Shown: positions 1-7,020 of the stretch, piece by piece
Numbering within the stretch: the stretch's first letter is position 1
Layout of the letters: the number at the start of each line of letters is the position of its first letter
Source: Luteimonas suaedae
GTDB taxonomy: Bacteria; Pseudomonadota; Gammaproteobacteria; Xanthomonadales; Xanthomonadaceae
DNA length: 64,000 bases
Direction: 5' to 3'
Assembly: GCF_008312895.1 (NCBI RefSeq)
Contig: NZ_VSSP01000006.1
Coordinates: 1-64,000, forward strand
Translations under genes and position numbers: made by a program
Notes under the pieces: model-generated
Told to the model about the DNA's origin: nothing
Databases searched by the model: none
The model's input: the letters and a program-made list of their open reading frames with translations, nothing else

Positions 1-15
1 GAGTACGAGCAATGC

Positions 16-91
16 ACCTAACCCGTAGGTGTCCACTTTTGCGTAGGAAGTCCCAACCGCTTCGCGGGTCGGCTTAATTCAGGCGTTAGGC
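16..91 (+). repeat. attC recombination site 1
   Basis: Integron cassette recombination site. It opens with ACCTAAC (16-22, R'' type) and closes with GTTAGGC (85-91, R' type, consensus GTTRRRY). The inner part is an imperfect palindrome around CCGCTTCGCGGG. It is nearly identical over about 75 bases to the next site at 505-582. It ends a cassette whose gene lies left of the window. Recombination would occur after G85. Confidence 0.85.
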
Positions 92-108
92 GCCACAGAG
101 AGCACATC

Positions 109-510
109 GTGAACGACGAGAAAGAAATCCGAAACCTCGTGGACACTTGGATGACGGCGACAAAGGCCGGTGACTCCGAAACCGTGCTCGGGCTAATGAC
201 TGACGATGTGGTGTTCCTCGTCTCCGGACAAGAGCCTTTCGGCAAGTCGGCCTTCGCCGAGGCATCGGAGGCGCAGTCCAATGCATCGCTAGAGTTCGAT
301 GGCGAGAGTGAAATCCTAGAGATCAAGGTCCTAGGTCATTGGGCTTACACCCTCACAAAGCTTAGAGTTGCCGCTACTCAGCTTGGCAAGGAACCCGTGG
401 TGCGCTCCGGTCATACTCTTACAATTCTGCGGAAAGATGCCGGGAAGTGGAAAATTGCCCGTGATGCAAACCTGCTTGTTCCGGTCAGTGCGTCCGAGAA
501 TGGCGCCTAA
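109..510 (+). CDS. SnoaL-like / NTF2-fold protein (cassette gene)
   Basis: 133 residues from a GTG at 109; no strong ribosome site is visible. The N-terminal pattern EIRNLVDTWMTATKAGD followed by a TDDVVFL stretch, and the closing GKWKIARDANLL, fit the SgcJ/EcaC, DUF4440, SnoaL-like family of small cone-shaped alpha+beta proteins. Members range from steroid isomerase-like enzymes to binding proteins, so the substrate cannot be named. It is the only gene of its integron cassette (86-576). Its TAA stop (508-510) lies inside the R'' element of the following attC. It has no promoter of its own and its GC is lower than the chromosomal genes further right, as expected of cassette cargo. Confidence 0.8.
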   Translation: MNDEKEIRNLVDTWMTATKAGDSETVLGLMTDDVVFLVSGQEPFGKSAFAEASEAQSNASLEFDGESEILEIKVLGHWAYTLTKLRVAATQLGKEPVVRSGHTLTILRKDAGKWKIARDANLLVPVSASENGA

Positions 511-582
511 CCCGCAGGTGTCCACTTTGTGCGTAGAAAGTCCCCCGCCGCTTCGCGGCGCGGTTTAATTCAGGCGTTAGGT
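505..582 (+). repeat. attC recombination site 2
   Basis: R'' is GCCTAAC (505-511) and R' is GTTAGGT (576-582); length 78. The inner stem is built on CCGCCGCTTCGCGGCGCGG. It is almost a copy of the site at 16-91, including the extended left half (AGGTGTCCACTTT) that the 60-base sites further right lack. The stop codon of the preceding gene lies within R''. Confidence 0.88.
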
Positions 583-618
583 GCCGCACCGAATAACGCC
601 GCAATTTGAGAGGATCTA

Positions 619-996
619 ATGCATCAGTCCCGCCTTTGCGCCCTTTTGATTGATTGCGCATCCGACGTTGACCAAGCTGCTCAGTTCTGGGCTGAAGCGC
701 TTGGTCGGCCCATAGACCCTGATCACCCCGGTACTCGCGGAAACTACCGCATGCTCGAGACGCCTCCAGACGAGCCAATTGTCCAAATCCAGCGCGTCAA
801 GCATGAGAGCCGCGTCCACATCGACATTGAGACTGACAACGTCTCTGCTGAGGTTGCACGCTTAGAGGCTCTTGGCGCAAAAGTCGTTGACCGCTTAGAA
901 CGCTGGGTTGTGATGCAAGCTCCTACCGGCCAACGGTTTTGTGTCGTGCGTGTACAACGTCCCGGATTCCCCAAAAACGCCACTCGTTGGGACTGA
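619..996 (+). CDS. VOC-family (glyoxalase-fold) protein, cassette gene 1
   Basis: 125 residues; ATG at 619 with AGAGGA just upstream (609-614). The N-terminal half (ASDVDQAAQFWAEALGRP) and the C-terminal half (HIDIETDNVSAEVARLEALGA, then a closing QRFCVVRVQRPGFP) match the Glyoxalase_6-like branch of the vicinal oxygen chelate superfamily. Members include dioxygenases, isomerases and antibiotic-binding proteins; the substrate cannot be read from the sequence. Sole gene of cassette 577-1069. Confidence 0.85.
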   Translation: MHQSRLCALLIDCASDVDQAAQFWAEALGRPIDPDHPGTRGNYRMLETPPDEPIVQIQRVKHESRVHIDIETDNVSAEVARLEALGAKVVDRLERWVVMQAPTGQRFCVVRVQRPGFPKNATRWD

Positions 997-1015
997 CTGT
1001 GGCAACGTCAGCGGC

Positions 1016-1075
1016 ACCTAACAATTCATTCACGCCGAATCCGCTTCGTGGGTCGGCATAACTCAGGCGTTAGGC
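1016..1075 (+). repeat. attC recombination site 3
   Basis: R'' ACCTAAC (1016-1022), R' GTTAGGC (1069-1075), length 60. Central palindrome CCGAATCCGCTTCGTGGGTCGG. This is the short class shared with the next three sites. Confidence 0.85.
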
Positions 1076-1092
1076 ATCACATGGAGGTTCTC

Positions 1093-1401
1093 ATGCGACT
1101 GGTTCTAGCAACAGCAGTGTTTGCGTGCTCGTTCCAACTTGCGGCACAAGCGCATCATCATGAACTTGAGTTCTCGCAAGCCAGTGAGCTTATGCCATGG
1201 TGTGAGTCTGAAGCCCGTGCCCACTTCGTTGGAAAGGGCGTCACAACCTACCAGTGGACGGGTCGCTACTACGACAGGGGCAATGTCCTCCTTGTGGAGG
1301 GCAAGCTACGGGCCAACGGAAATGATGTGCCCGTCGCATGCAGAGTAGCTAGAGGCGGCCGTGAGCGTTACGCGATCGTTGAGATTAACGAGCCAACGTG
1401 A
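1093..1401 (+). CDS. Small secreted hypothetical protein (cassette gene)
   Basis: 102 residues. ATG 1093 is chosen over in-frame ATG 1081 because GGAGG (1083-1087) sits 5 bases before it and the protein then opens with a clean signal peptide (MRLVLATAVFACSFQLAAQA, cleavage near residue 20). The mature part is about 82 residues with two cysteines and starts HHHELEF. I recognise no family. It is probably periplasmic. Sole gene of cassette 1070-1465. Confidence 0.7.
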   Translation: MRLVLATAVFACSFQLAAQAHHHELEFSQASELMPWCESEARAHFVGKGVTTYQWTGRYYDRGNVLLVEGKLRANGNDVPVACRVARGGRERYAIVEINEPT

Positions 1402-1411
1402 GGCAAGTGAT

Positions 1412-1471
1412 GCCTAGAAATTCATCCAAGCCGATGCCGCTTCGCGGCACGGCTCAACTCAGGCGTTAGAC
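1412..1471 (+). repeat. attC recombination site 4
   Basis: Short-class site of 60 bases: GCCTAGA (1412-1418) to GTTAGAC (1465-1471), with the stem CCGATGCCGCTTCGCGGCACGG in the middle. Confidence 0.82.
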
Positions 1472-1494
1472 CTCGCAGATGGGACGCGGAACCC

Positions 1495-1866
1495 ATGAAG
1501 ATCGAGTCAGTCTCTCCAATTCTCTCGGTAACTGATCTAGCGCGATCGATAGACTTCTATCGGCATGCGCTTGGGTTTGATCTGGCGTGGTCATGGGGCG
1601 AGCCGCCTGATATCGCTGCTGTTTGCCGCGACGGCTTTGAAATCACCCTAACGCAACGTGCAGGAGCCAAGCCTGCAGGTGCAGGACATGTCTACCTCGG
1701 CGTGTCTGGTATAGACGCGTACTACGCCGCGCTTTTGGATGCGGGCGTCACGGTGGTTGTTGCTATCGATGATCGCCCATACGGCATGCGCGATTTCCGA
1801 ATAGCCGACCCGAGCGGAAACGAGTTGAGCATTGGGCAGGTCATCGTAGGTGAAGCCGAGGCTTGA
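1495..1866 (+). CDS. VOC-family (glyoxalase/bleomycin-resistance fold) protein, cassette gene 2
   Basis: 123 residues, ATG 1495. SVTDLARSIDFYRHALGF at the start and DFRIADPSGNELSIGQ at the end are the classic halves of a glyoxalase/bleomycin-resistance-type VOC protein. The last motif carries the usual DPSGN turn and a metal-ligand Glu. It is clearly not a recent copy of the VOC genes at 619 and 2429. The TGA stop (1864-1866) falls inside the R'' element of the following attC, so the gene fills its cassette (1466-1914). Confidence 0.85.
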   Translation: MKIESVSPILSVTDLARSIDFYRHALGFDLAWSWGEPPDIAAVCRDGFEITLTQRAGAKPAGAGHVYLGVSGIDAYYAALLDAGVTVVVAIDDRPYGMRDFRIADPSGNELSIGQVIVGEAEA

Positions 1867-1920
1867 CAGTTCGTTCATGCCGATGCCGCTTCGCGGCGTG
1901 GCTTGATTCAGGCGTTAGGC
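1861..1920 (+). repeat. attC recombination site 5
   Basis: Short-class site of 60 bases. R'' is GCTTGAC (1861-1867, weaker match), R' is GTTAGGC (1914-1920), and the central stem is CCGATGCCGCTTCGCGGCGTGG. It overlaps the stop codon of the VOC gene. Confidence 0.82.
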
Positions 1921-1928
1921 GTCATCGT

Positions 1929-2369
1929 ATGCGTTTATGGTCGCTGCACCCGAAGTACCTCGACCCGCAAGGGCTGGTTGCGCTGTGGCGCGAGGCGCTG
2001 TTGGCCAAAGCCGTCCTTCGCGGCGAGACGCGCGGCTATACTCACCATCCTCAGTTGGAACGCTTCAAGGCCCATGTCCATCCGCGCCTGGCGATCAATT
2101 CGTACCTGGCAGCCGTCCATGCAGAGGCCACTGGTCGTGGCTATGCATTCGATCGATCCAAGCTCGGGCCGGTCCGCGTGGTTCAACTTGTTCCGGTCAG
2201 TTCTGGCCAGCTGGCGCATGAGTGGGGCCATCTGCAACGCAAGCTGGCAACGCGCAGTCCAGCCGTACTTGCGCGTTGGGGTGACCTGGTCATGCCTGTG
2301 TGCCACCCGCTATTTCGTCGGCGGCCGGGGCCAGTGGCGTCATGGGAGCGGGCGTCTGGCGACGCCTGA
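1929..2369 (+). CDS. Pyrimidine-dimer glycosylase / endonuclease V-like protein (cassette gene)
   Basis: 146 residues from ATG 1929; the frame is open further upstream, but this ATG gives the family's standard start. MRLWSLHPKYLDPQGLVALW, then a KAVLRGETRGYTHHPQL segment, is characteristic of the bacterial family named after T4 endonuclease V (DenV, PF03013). T4 DenV uses its N-terminal Thr as nucleophile. Here residue 2 is Arg, so an identical mechanism cannot be assumed, and activity on DNA is unproven for this branch. Sole gene of its cassette; its TGA (2367-2369) lies in the next attC-like site. Confidence 0.75.
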   Translation: MRLWSLHPKYLDPQGLVALWREALLAKAVLRGETRGYTHHPQLERFKAHVHPRLAINSYLAAVHAEATGRGYAFDRSKLGPVRVVQLVPVSSGQLAHEWGHLQRKLATRSPAVLARWGDLVMPVCHPLFRRRPGPVASWERASGDA

Positions 2370-2423
2370 TGATTCCTCTATGCCGAAGCCGCTTCGCGGC
2401 TCGTCTTGGTTCAGATATTGGGC
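2364..2423 (+). repeat. attC recombination site 6, degenerate
   Basis: Exactly 60 bases, like sites 3-5, with GCCTGAT (2364-2370) at the left and the stem GCCGAAGCCGCTTCGCGGC intact. The right core has decayed to ATTGGGC (2417-2423), losing the G of GTTRRRY where IntI cuts. Probably inactive, which would lock the two neighbouring cassettes together. Confidence 0.65.
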
Positions 2424-2428
2424 TTGAT

Positions 2429-2821
2429 ATGGCGCGAATCGAGCACATTGCACTCTGGGTTGATGACCTCGATGGTGTCTGCGCGTTCTATGCAGATGCG
2501 TTAGGTGCGCAGGTCGGGCCGCGCTATGCCAACCCAGCGAAGGGATTCGAATCTCGCTTTCTTAGCTTCGATTCTGGTGCGAGAATCGAGGTGATGACCA
2601 CGCGTCGGCTGTCGCCGACACGTCTTTCGGCTGGGACCGAGCGCATGGGCCTTACTCATTTCGCAGTTTCACTCGGATCGGAGAGTGCGGTGCGCGAACT
2701 GACGGAACGACTCAAGGCAAGAGGCGTGACTATCATCGGCGAGCCGCGCCGCACTGGTGACGGCTACTATGAAAGTGTCATCCTGGATCCGGAAGGAAAT
2801 CGAGTCGAGCTGACCGTATGA
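2429..2821 (+). CDS. VOC-family protein, cassette gene 3
   Basis: 130 residues from ATG 2429. ARIEHIALWVDDLDGVCAFY, LTHFAVSLGS and SVILDPEGNRVELTV give the two beta-alpha-beta-beta-beta halves of a glyoxalase/dioxygenase-type VOC protein, with His in the first strand and Glu in the last strand as probable metal ligands. This is the third distinct VOC protein in 2.3 kb. Start choice rests on the family N-terminus, because no ribosome site is evident. Confidence 0.85.
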   Translation: MARIEHIALWVDDLDGVCAFYADALGAQVGPRYANPAKGFESRFLSFDSGARIEVMTTRRLSPTRLSAGTERMGLTHFAVSLGSESAVRELTERLKARGVTIIGEPRRTGDGYYESVILDPEGNRVELTV

Positions 2822-2833
2822 CCTTCAGCACGG

Positions 2834-2921
2834 GTCCAACAAGCGCTTCGAGCGGACGCCGGTCAGCGATGCAACTTTGGTTCCGCCTTGCCAGCGGCGC
2901 CGCTCGAGCGTCGCGTTAGAC
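2834..2921 (+). repeat. attC recombination site 7, different class
   Basis: R'' GTCCAAC (2834-2840, fits RYYYAAC) pairs with R' GTTAGAC (2915-2921). The 88-base span forms a long imperfect hairpin, with GCGCTTCGAGCGG on the left against CCGCTCGAGCGTC on the right. It shares no sequence with the 60/76/78-base sites, so this cassette has a different source. Confidence 0.7.
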
Positions 2922-2945
2922 GTCAACTGTCGCACTGCCACACCA

Positions 2946-3518
2946 ATGAACCAAAAGACAGCTCCGATCCGAATCGCAGTCACCGGAGGACCAGGTGCCG
3001 GGAAGACGGCTCTTCTGGAGGGTTTGCGCGGTCGCGGTTATCCAGTGGTATCGGAGGTCGCTCGTGAGGTCATCGCGGGGCGCAAGGCTAGAGGCCTTAG
3101 CCCCAGGCCTCCGCCAGCCGAGTTTGCCCGGACGGTCCTGGATAGAGATGTCCAGCAGTACGATTGCGCGCCTGCTGACGATGTCCCTACTTTCTTCGAT
3201 CGGTGTGTTCTTGATTCGATGAGTATGCTTGCCCAGCTGGATCAGCTTCATCCCAGGGACAAAAGCGAACTGCTTGCGCAGTATCCCTACTACCCCACGG
3301 CATTCATCCTTCCGCCATGGCGGGAGATCTATTGCACCGACACCGAACGTGATCAGGATTCCGATGAGGCCGTATCGGTCCATCACGCGCTCCGGGATTG
3401 GTACATTGGTTGCGGATACAATTTGGTGGAGGGCCCAGGAAGGCGGTTGATGAGCGCTGCGAATTCGTGCTGCAGGCGCTTAAGCGAACGCCGGAATGAC
3501 GACGTTCTCGGTGTGTAG
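2946..3518 (+). pseudogene. AAA-family ATPase with C-terminal frameshift (cassette gene)
   Basis: Starts at ATG 2946; the read-through frame is 190 residues. RIAVTGGPGAGKTALL contains the Walker A GGPGAGKT (residues about 15-22), as in AAA_28 predicted P-loop ATPases of roughly 180 residues. Later come FFDRCVLDSM (Walker B-like region) and the family's EIYCTDTERDQ. After GYNLVE (about 3430) the natural ending is in another frame: one missing base near 3440-3445 would continue as KAVDERCEFVLQALKRTPE and stop at 3497-3499. As written, the last 25-30 residues are replaced by an unrelated Cys/Arg-rich tail. This could be a real mutation or a sequencing error. No attC separates it clearly from the next gene. 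Confidence 0.75.
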
Positions 3519-3550
3519 GCTACGAGACAATGAAGAGGTGTGAGGCACCG

Positions 3551-3832
3551 ATGGCGGCATTGCGCAAGTTCACTTCCACAAGCTCGCTCATACTGATTAC
3601 GATCGGAATTTCTGTCGCTGCTGTTGCCGCACTCGTCGCATTTCCGGCCGACCCACGCACTTGGCAGATTGCCTCGTGGACCCTCGTCGCAGCGCTGGTT
3701 GCCCTGGTGGCGCTTGTTCTTGCTTCGGCCTACATCCTTGCTACGAATCGATCCGCAAGGACCTGGCAGCGTCTCACCTCATCTCTGGTCGGCCTCGCGT
3801 GTCTGCTGGCGGTTGCCGCCGGCTCCCTTTAG
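3551..3832 (+). CDS. Small three-helix membrane protein, hypothetical
   Basis: 93 residues from ATG 3551, preceded by TGAGG at a good distance; an in-frame ATG at 3530 would add 7 residues. Three hydrophobic segments are visible (roughly residues 11-35, 40-63 and 74-92) with short polar links. I recognise no family. It lies between the broken ATPase gene and a degenerate attC-like element, so it is either the last cassette gene or the second gene of the ATPase cassette. Confidence 0.55.
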   Translation: MAALRKFTSTSSLILITIGISVAAVAALVAFPADPRTWQIASWTLVAALVALVALVLASAYILATNRSARTWQRLTSSLVGLACLLAVAAGSL

Positions 3833-3877
3833 GTCGCACGTTTGATGCGCGGGCATCAGCCAAGGCCTGTCCGCCCG

Positions 3878-3940
3878 GTTGGCGCTCGCAATGCATTGAA
3901 GACGCCGCCGCTTCGCCGCACGGCCTAGCTCGCTGCTGCC
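3878..3940 (+). repeat. Possible decayed attC remnant
   Basis: The stretch GACGCCGCCGCTTCGCCGCACGGC (3901-3924, written here in pieces: GACGCCGCC, GCTTCGCCG, CACGGC) resembles the central stem of the short attC sites. Where GTTRRRY should be there is only GCTGCCG. It probably marks the old end of the cassette array. Ordinary chromosomal genes follow. Confidence 0.35.
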
Positions 3941-4035
3941 GCGCTTCCACGGATGATGTGGCCTGGCGAAGTGGCGTCAGGGGCGACCACGTCAATGCCG
4001 ATGACGCCGGAATATGCCGGTGCTATCGTCCCGCC

Positions 4036-4584
4036 ATGAGCAAGAACACCGGGATGATCCGGTTCGAGGCGAAGTTGTTGCGCCCGGCGAGCCCGAAGGG
4101 CGCTGCCTGGAGCTTTCTCGTGCTGCCCAAGAGCGCGAGCGCGAAGCTGCCGACGCGGAGCATGACGACCGTCGACGGCACTTTCGACGGCACCCCCTTC
4201 CAGGCCACCCTCGAACCGGATGGCCAGGGCAGTCATTGGCTCAAGGTGGGTCGGGCCCTGCGGGAAGCTGCCGGCGCGGCCGTGGGTGATACCGTCAGGC
4301 TCGAGATCGCGCCGGTAGCGAAGGAGCCCGAGCCCCGCGTGCCGGCCGATCTGCGCAAGGCGCTCGCAGCGGATCCGGACGCGCGGGCCCAGTGGTCGGA
4401 TCTGACCCCGGTGGCGCGCAGGGACTGGATCCACTGGGTGACCTCGGGCAAGAAGGCGGAGACGCGCGAGCGACGGATCCACACTGCCTGCGACATGCTC
4501 GCGTCCGGGAAACGCCGTGCCTGCTGCTTCGACCGGTCCGGGATCTACAGCAAGGGCTTCAGCGCGCCTGCGGCGGCGGAGTAG
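4036..4584 (+). CDS. DUF1905 / YdeI-OmpD-associated family protein
   Basis: 182 residues, ATG 4036. The N-terminal 100 residues (FEAKLLRPASPKGAAWSFLV to VGDTVRLEI) form a DUF1905 domain. The C-terminal part (PADLRKALAADPDARAQW, RRDWIHWVTSGKKAETRERR) is the YdeI/OmdA helical domain whose conserved core is W..W....K..T...R. In other bacteria such proteins protect against some bacteriocins and polymyxin-like peptides; the mechanism is unclear. It is the first standard chromosomal gene after the integron end. Confidence 0.85.
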   Translation: MSKNTGMIRFEAKLLRPASPKGAAWSFLVLPKSASAKLPTRSMTTVDGTFDGTPFQATLEPDGQGSHWLKVGRALREAAGAAVGDTVRLEIAPVAKEPEPRVPADLRKALAADPDARAQWSDLTPVARRDWIHWVTSGKKAETRERRIHTACDMLASGKRRACCFDRSGIYSKGFSAPAAAE

Positions 4585-4590
4585 GTGGTT

Positions 4591-4640
4591 GCTTCCTGAC
4601 GGAAGCAAATCCCCCTCGGTCCCCCTTTTTCAAAGGGGGA
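4591..4640. repeat. Palindromic intergenic repeat / terminator-like element
   Basis: Two adjacent hairpins follow the DUF1905 gene: GCTTCC-TGAC-GGAAGC (4591-4606) and CCCCCTTTTTCAAAGGGGG (4621-4639). The second, with the preceding CCCCCTCGGT, resembles a small dispersed repeat I know from related genomes (knowledge, not tested). It would also serve as a terminator for the gene ending at 4584. Confidence 0.55.
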
Positions 4641-4850
4641 AGACAAGTGGGGCGGAGTGCTGCGGGCGGGTAACGGACAGTCAACCACCTGCGACATGTC
4701 CGAGGGGCGGATAACGGCGCCCGAGCGTGACGGTGGTGTTGTCGGACGTCGTACTGGAGACCGCCGCTGCGCATCCGAACATCGAGCTGATCTCGCGCCC
4801 GGGACCAGGGAAGGCAAACGATGCGGAGGGGAATATCGTTGCCGTTCGGT

Positions 4851-4869
4851 AATGCGAATCGTTTGCATT
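4851..4869. promoter_or_regulatory. Candidate Fur box
   Basis: AATGCGAATCGTTTGCATT is a 19-base near-perfect inverted repeat (AATGC at one end, GCATT at the other) with the AT-rich dyad of Fur-box-like operators. It lies 62 bases before the siderophore receptor start. An iron-repressed promoter is the natural reading, but the match to the classical GATAATGATAATCATTATC is only partial. Confidence 0.5.
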
Positions 4870-4930
4870 CCGATTGCCGAGCGTACACACTTTCGCCCTT
4901 CCGCGTCTCCTGCACTCCCCCGGCCCCACG

Positions 4931-7018
4931 ATGACCCCTCGTTCCGTCCTTCGTTCGACCCGGCTCGCGCTCGCGCTGCTTGCCGCCGCCAGTGCGCCGG
5001 TGGCCGCCCAGTCCGGCGCCGCCACGGATCTCGACGCGATCCACGTCACCGGCCAGCGCGCCACGGTCGCCACCAAGACCGACACCGACGTGACCCGCAC
5101 GCCCCAGGCGGTCAGCGTGGTCACCGACGCGCAGATCGCGGCGCGCGGCGCCCTCAACCTGCAGGAGACGCTGCGCTACACGGCCGGCGTGATCGCCGAG
5201 CCCTATGGCCTCGACACTCGCGGCGACGGCTCGGCGGTACGCGGCATGACCTCTGCCCAGTACCTCGACGGCCTGCGCCAGATCTACAACTACGATCCGA
5301 TCCCGCGTCCCGACGTTTACACCTTCGATCGCGTGGAAGTGCTGCGCGGGCCGTCGTCGGTGCTCTACGGCGCGGGTGGCAGCGGCGGCGTGATCAACGC
5401 GATGAGCAAGCGGCCGCAGTTCATGCCACTGACCGGCGAGGTCGCGCTGCAGGCCGGCAGCCATGACCGGCGCCAGCTGATGTTCGACGTCACCGGCACG
5501 CTCGACGACGGGGAGCGCGTGGCGGGCCGCCTGGTCGGCGTGGCACGCGACAGCGGCATGCAGACCGACGTGATGCGCGATGACCGCGTGCTGGTCGCGC
5601 CGTCCGTCGCGTTCCGTCCGGGCGAGGAGACGACCGTTACGCTGCTCGGCCTGCACCAGCGCGACCGGAGCGGCTCGAGCCAGCAGTTCCTGCCCGTGGC
5701 CGCGACGCTGCGGGCCCCGCCCGGGCGTCGGCTGGACCCGTCGACGTTCCTCGGCGACCCCGACTACGACCGGCTCGACGCCCGCCAGGACGCGCTGACG
5801 GTGCTGGTCGAGCACGCGTTCAGCGACCGCGTGAAGCTGCGCAGCAGCAGCCGCTATGCCGACATCGAGACTACGTTCCAGGAAATCTATCCGGACGTGT
5901 ACACCAACCCGGAAGATCCGTTCCTGGACGCCGACGACCGCGTGGTCGGCCGCTTTGCGTACGCAGTCAAGCCCGACATCCGCGTGTTCAACACCGACAA
6001 CAGCATCGAGACGGCGTTCGACACCGGATCTGTCCGCCACCGGATGCTCGCCGGCGTGGACTGGAGCGACTTCCGCGAGTCGTCGCTGTCCGGCTCGGGC
6101 ACGGTGACGCCGATCGACATCTACGATCCGGTCTCCACCGGCGTGGTCGGCCCCGAATACGTGCGCCTGCCGGACCAGCGCAACACCCAGCTCGGCGTCT
6201 ACGTACAGGACCAGATGCGCTGGGCGGACCGGGTCTCGATCCTGCTGGGCGCGCGCCGTGACCGGGCCCGCTCCGAGACCCAGGACGCCGGCACCCAGGT
6301 CGACTACGCCACCACCTGGCGCGTGGGCGTGATCGGTGAAGTCGCACCTGGTTGGTCGCCGTACGTGAGCTACGCCGAATCGTTCCTGCCGGTGCCGGGC
6401 GCCGACTTCTACGGCGTCGCCTTCAAGCCCGTGCGCGGCCGCCAGTACGAGGCCGGCGTGAAGTGGTCGCCGCGCAGCGATCTGCTGGTCACCGCCAACC
6501 TGTATCGCCTCGACGAGACCAACCGCGCCACCAACGATCCGGAAAACGTGGTCAACGTGGTGCAGACCGGCAAGGTCGAGGCCGAGGGCGTGGAACTGGA
6601 GGCCGCGTTCGTGGTCGGCGGCGTGTCGGTCAACGCCAACTACACCTACAACGACGCCCGCGTCACCGAGAGCGGCTTCGCGCCGGAACTCGACAAGCGC
6701 CTGGCCGACGTGCCGCGCGAGCTGGCGTCGGTCTGGGCGATGCGGGGCTTCGATGTCGGCGACAGCGGGCGCGTCCGCGCAGGCCTGGGCGTCCGCCACG
6801 TCGGCGATTCGCTGTCGCACGGCGCGGCCGGCAGCCTGCGCACGCCCTCGTACACGCTGGCCGATGCGATGGTCGGCTACGAGACCGGCGCGTGGTCGCT
6901 CATGCTCAACGCCACCAACCTGGCCGACAAGACCTACTACGCCCCCTGCCGCGTGTTCGGCGACTGCTTCACTGGCAACGGGCGCTACGTCGTGGGCACC
7001 GTCGCGTACCGGTTCTGA
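4931..7018 (+). CDS. TonB-dependent siderophore receptor
   Basis: 695 residues from ATG 4931. A frame open from 4874 is not used because ATG 4931 gives the signal peptide ending VAAQ. After it come a TonB-box region (DLDAIHVTGQ), the plug domain (TPQAVSVVTDAQIAARG to VLRGPSSVLYGAGGSGGVIN) and a 22-strand-type barrel ending in the aromatic residue of VGTVAYRF. The order RGM.S.QYLDGLRQIYNY and VEVLRGPSSVLYG is typical of the ferrichrome/hydroxamate-type receptor subfamily. It sits in the outer membrane and takes up a ferric siderophore with TonB-ExbBD energy. It is the first gene of a three-gene operon behind a Fur-like box. Confidence 0.9.
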   Translation: MTPRSVLRSTRLALALLAAASAPVAAQSGAATDLDAIHVTGQRATVATKTDTDVTRTPQAVSVVTDAQIAARGALNLQETLRYTAGVIAEPYGLDTRGDGSAVRGMTSAQYLDGLRQIYNYDPIPRPDVYTFDRVEVLRGPSSVLYGAGGSGGVINAMSKRPQFMPLTGEVALQAGSHDRRQLMFDVTGTLDDGERVAGRLVGVARDSGMQTDVMRDDRVLVAPSVAFRPGEETTVTLLGLHQRDRSGSSQQFLPVAATLRAPPGRRLDPSTFLGDPDYDRLDARQDALTVLVEHAFSDRVKLRSSSRYADIETTFQEIYPDVYTNPEDPFLDADDRVVGRFAYAVKPDIRVFNTDNSIETAFDTGSVRHRMLAGVDWSDFRESSLSGSGTVTPIDIYDPVSTGVVGPEYVRLPDQRNTQLGVYVQDQMRWADRVSILLGARRDRARSETQDAGTQVDYATTWRVGVIGEVAPGWSPYVSYAESFLPVPGADFYGVAFKPVRGRQYEAGVKWSPRSDLLVTANLYRLDETNRATNDPENVVNVVQTGKVEAEGVELEAAFVVGGVSVNANYTYNDARVTESGFAPELDKRLADVPRELASVWAMRGFDVGDSGRVRAGLGVRHVGDSLSHGAAGSLRTPSYTLADAMVGYETGAWSLMLNATNLADKTYYAPCRVFGDCFTGNGRYVVGTVAYRF

Positions 7019-7020
7019 GC

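Noticed and set aside
2894-2930. Reading the 2834-2921 hairpin as a simple terminator of the VOC gene
   Set aside because: Its ends fit RYYYAAC and GTTRRRY and can pair with each other, and there is no T-run, so attC is the better explanation.
3499-3550. Expected attC between the ATPase and the small membrane-protein gene
   Set aside because: No GTTRRRY core or hairpin is present, so the two genes may share one cassette or the site is lost.
4559-6820. Antisense open frame of 753 codons opposite the siderophore receptor
   Set aside because: Same GC artefact; the receptor on the plus strand has full plug and barrel motifs.
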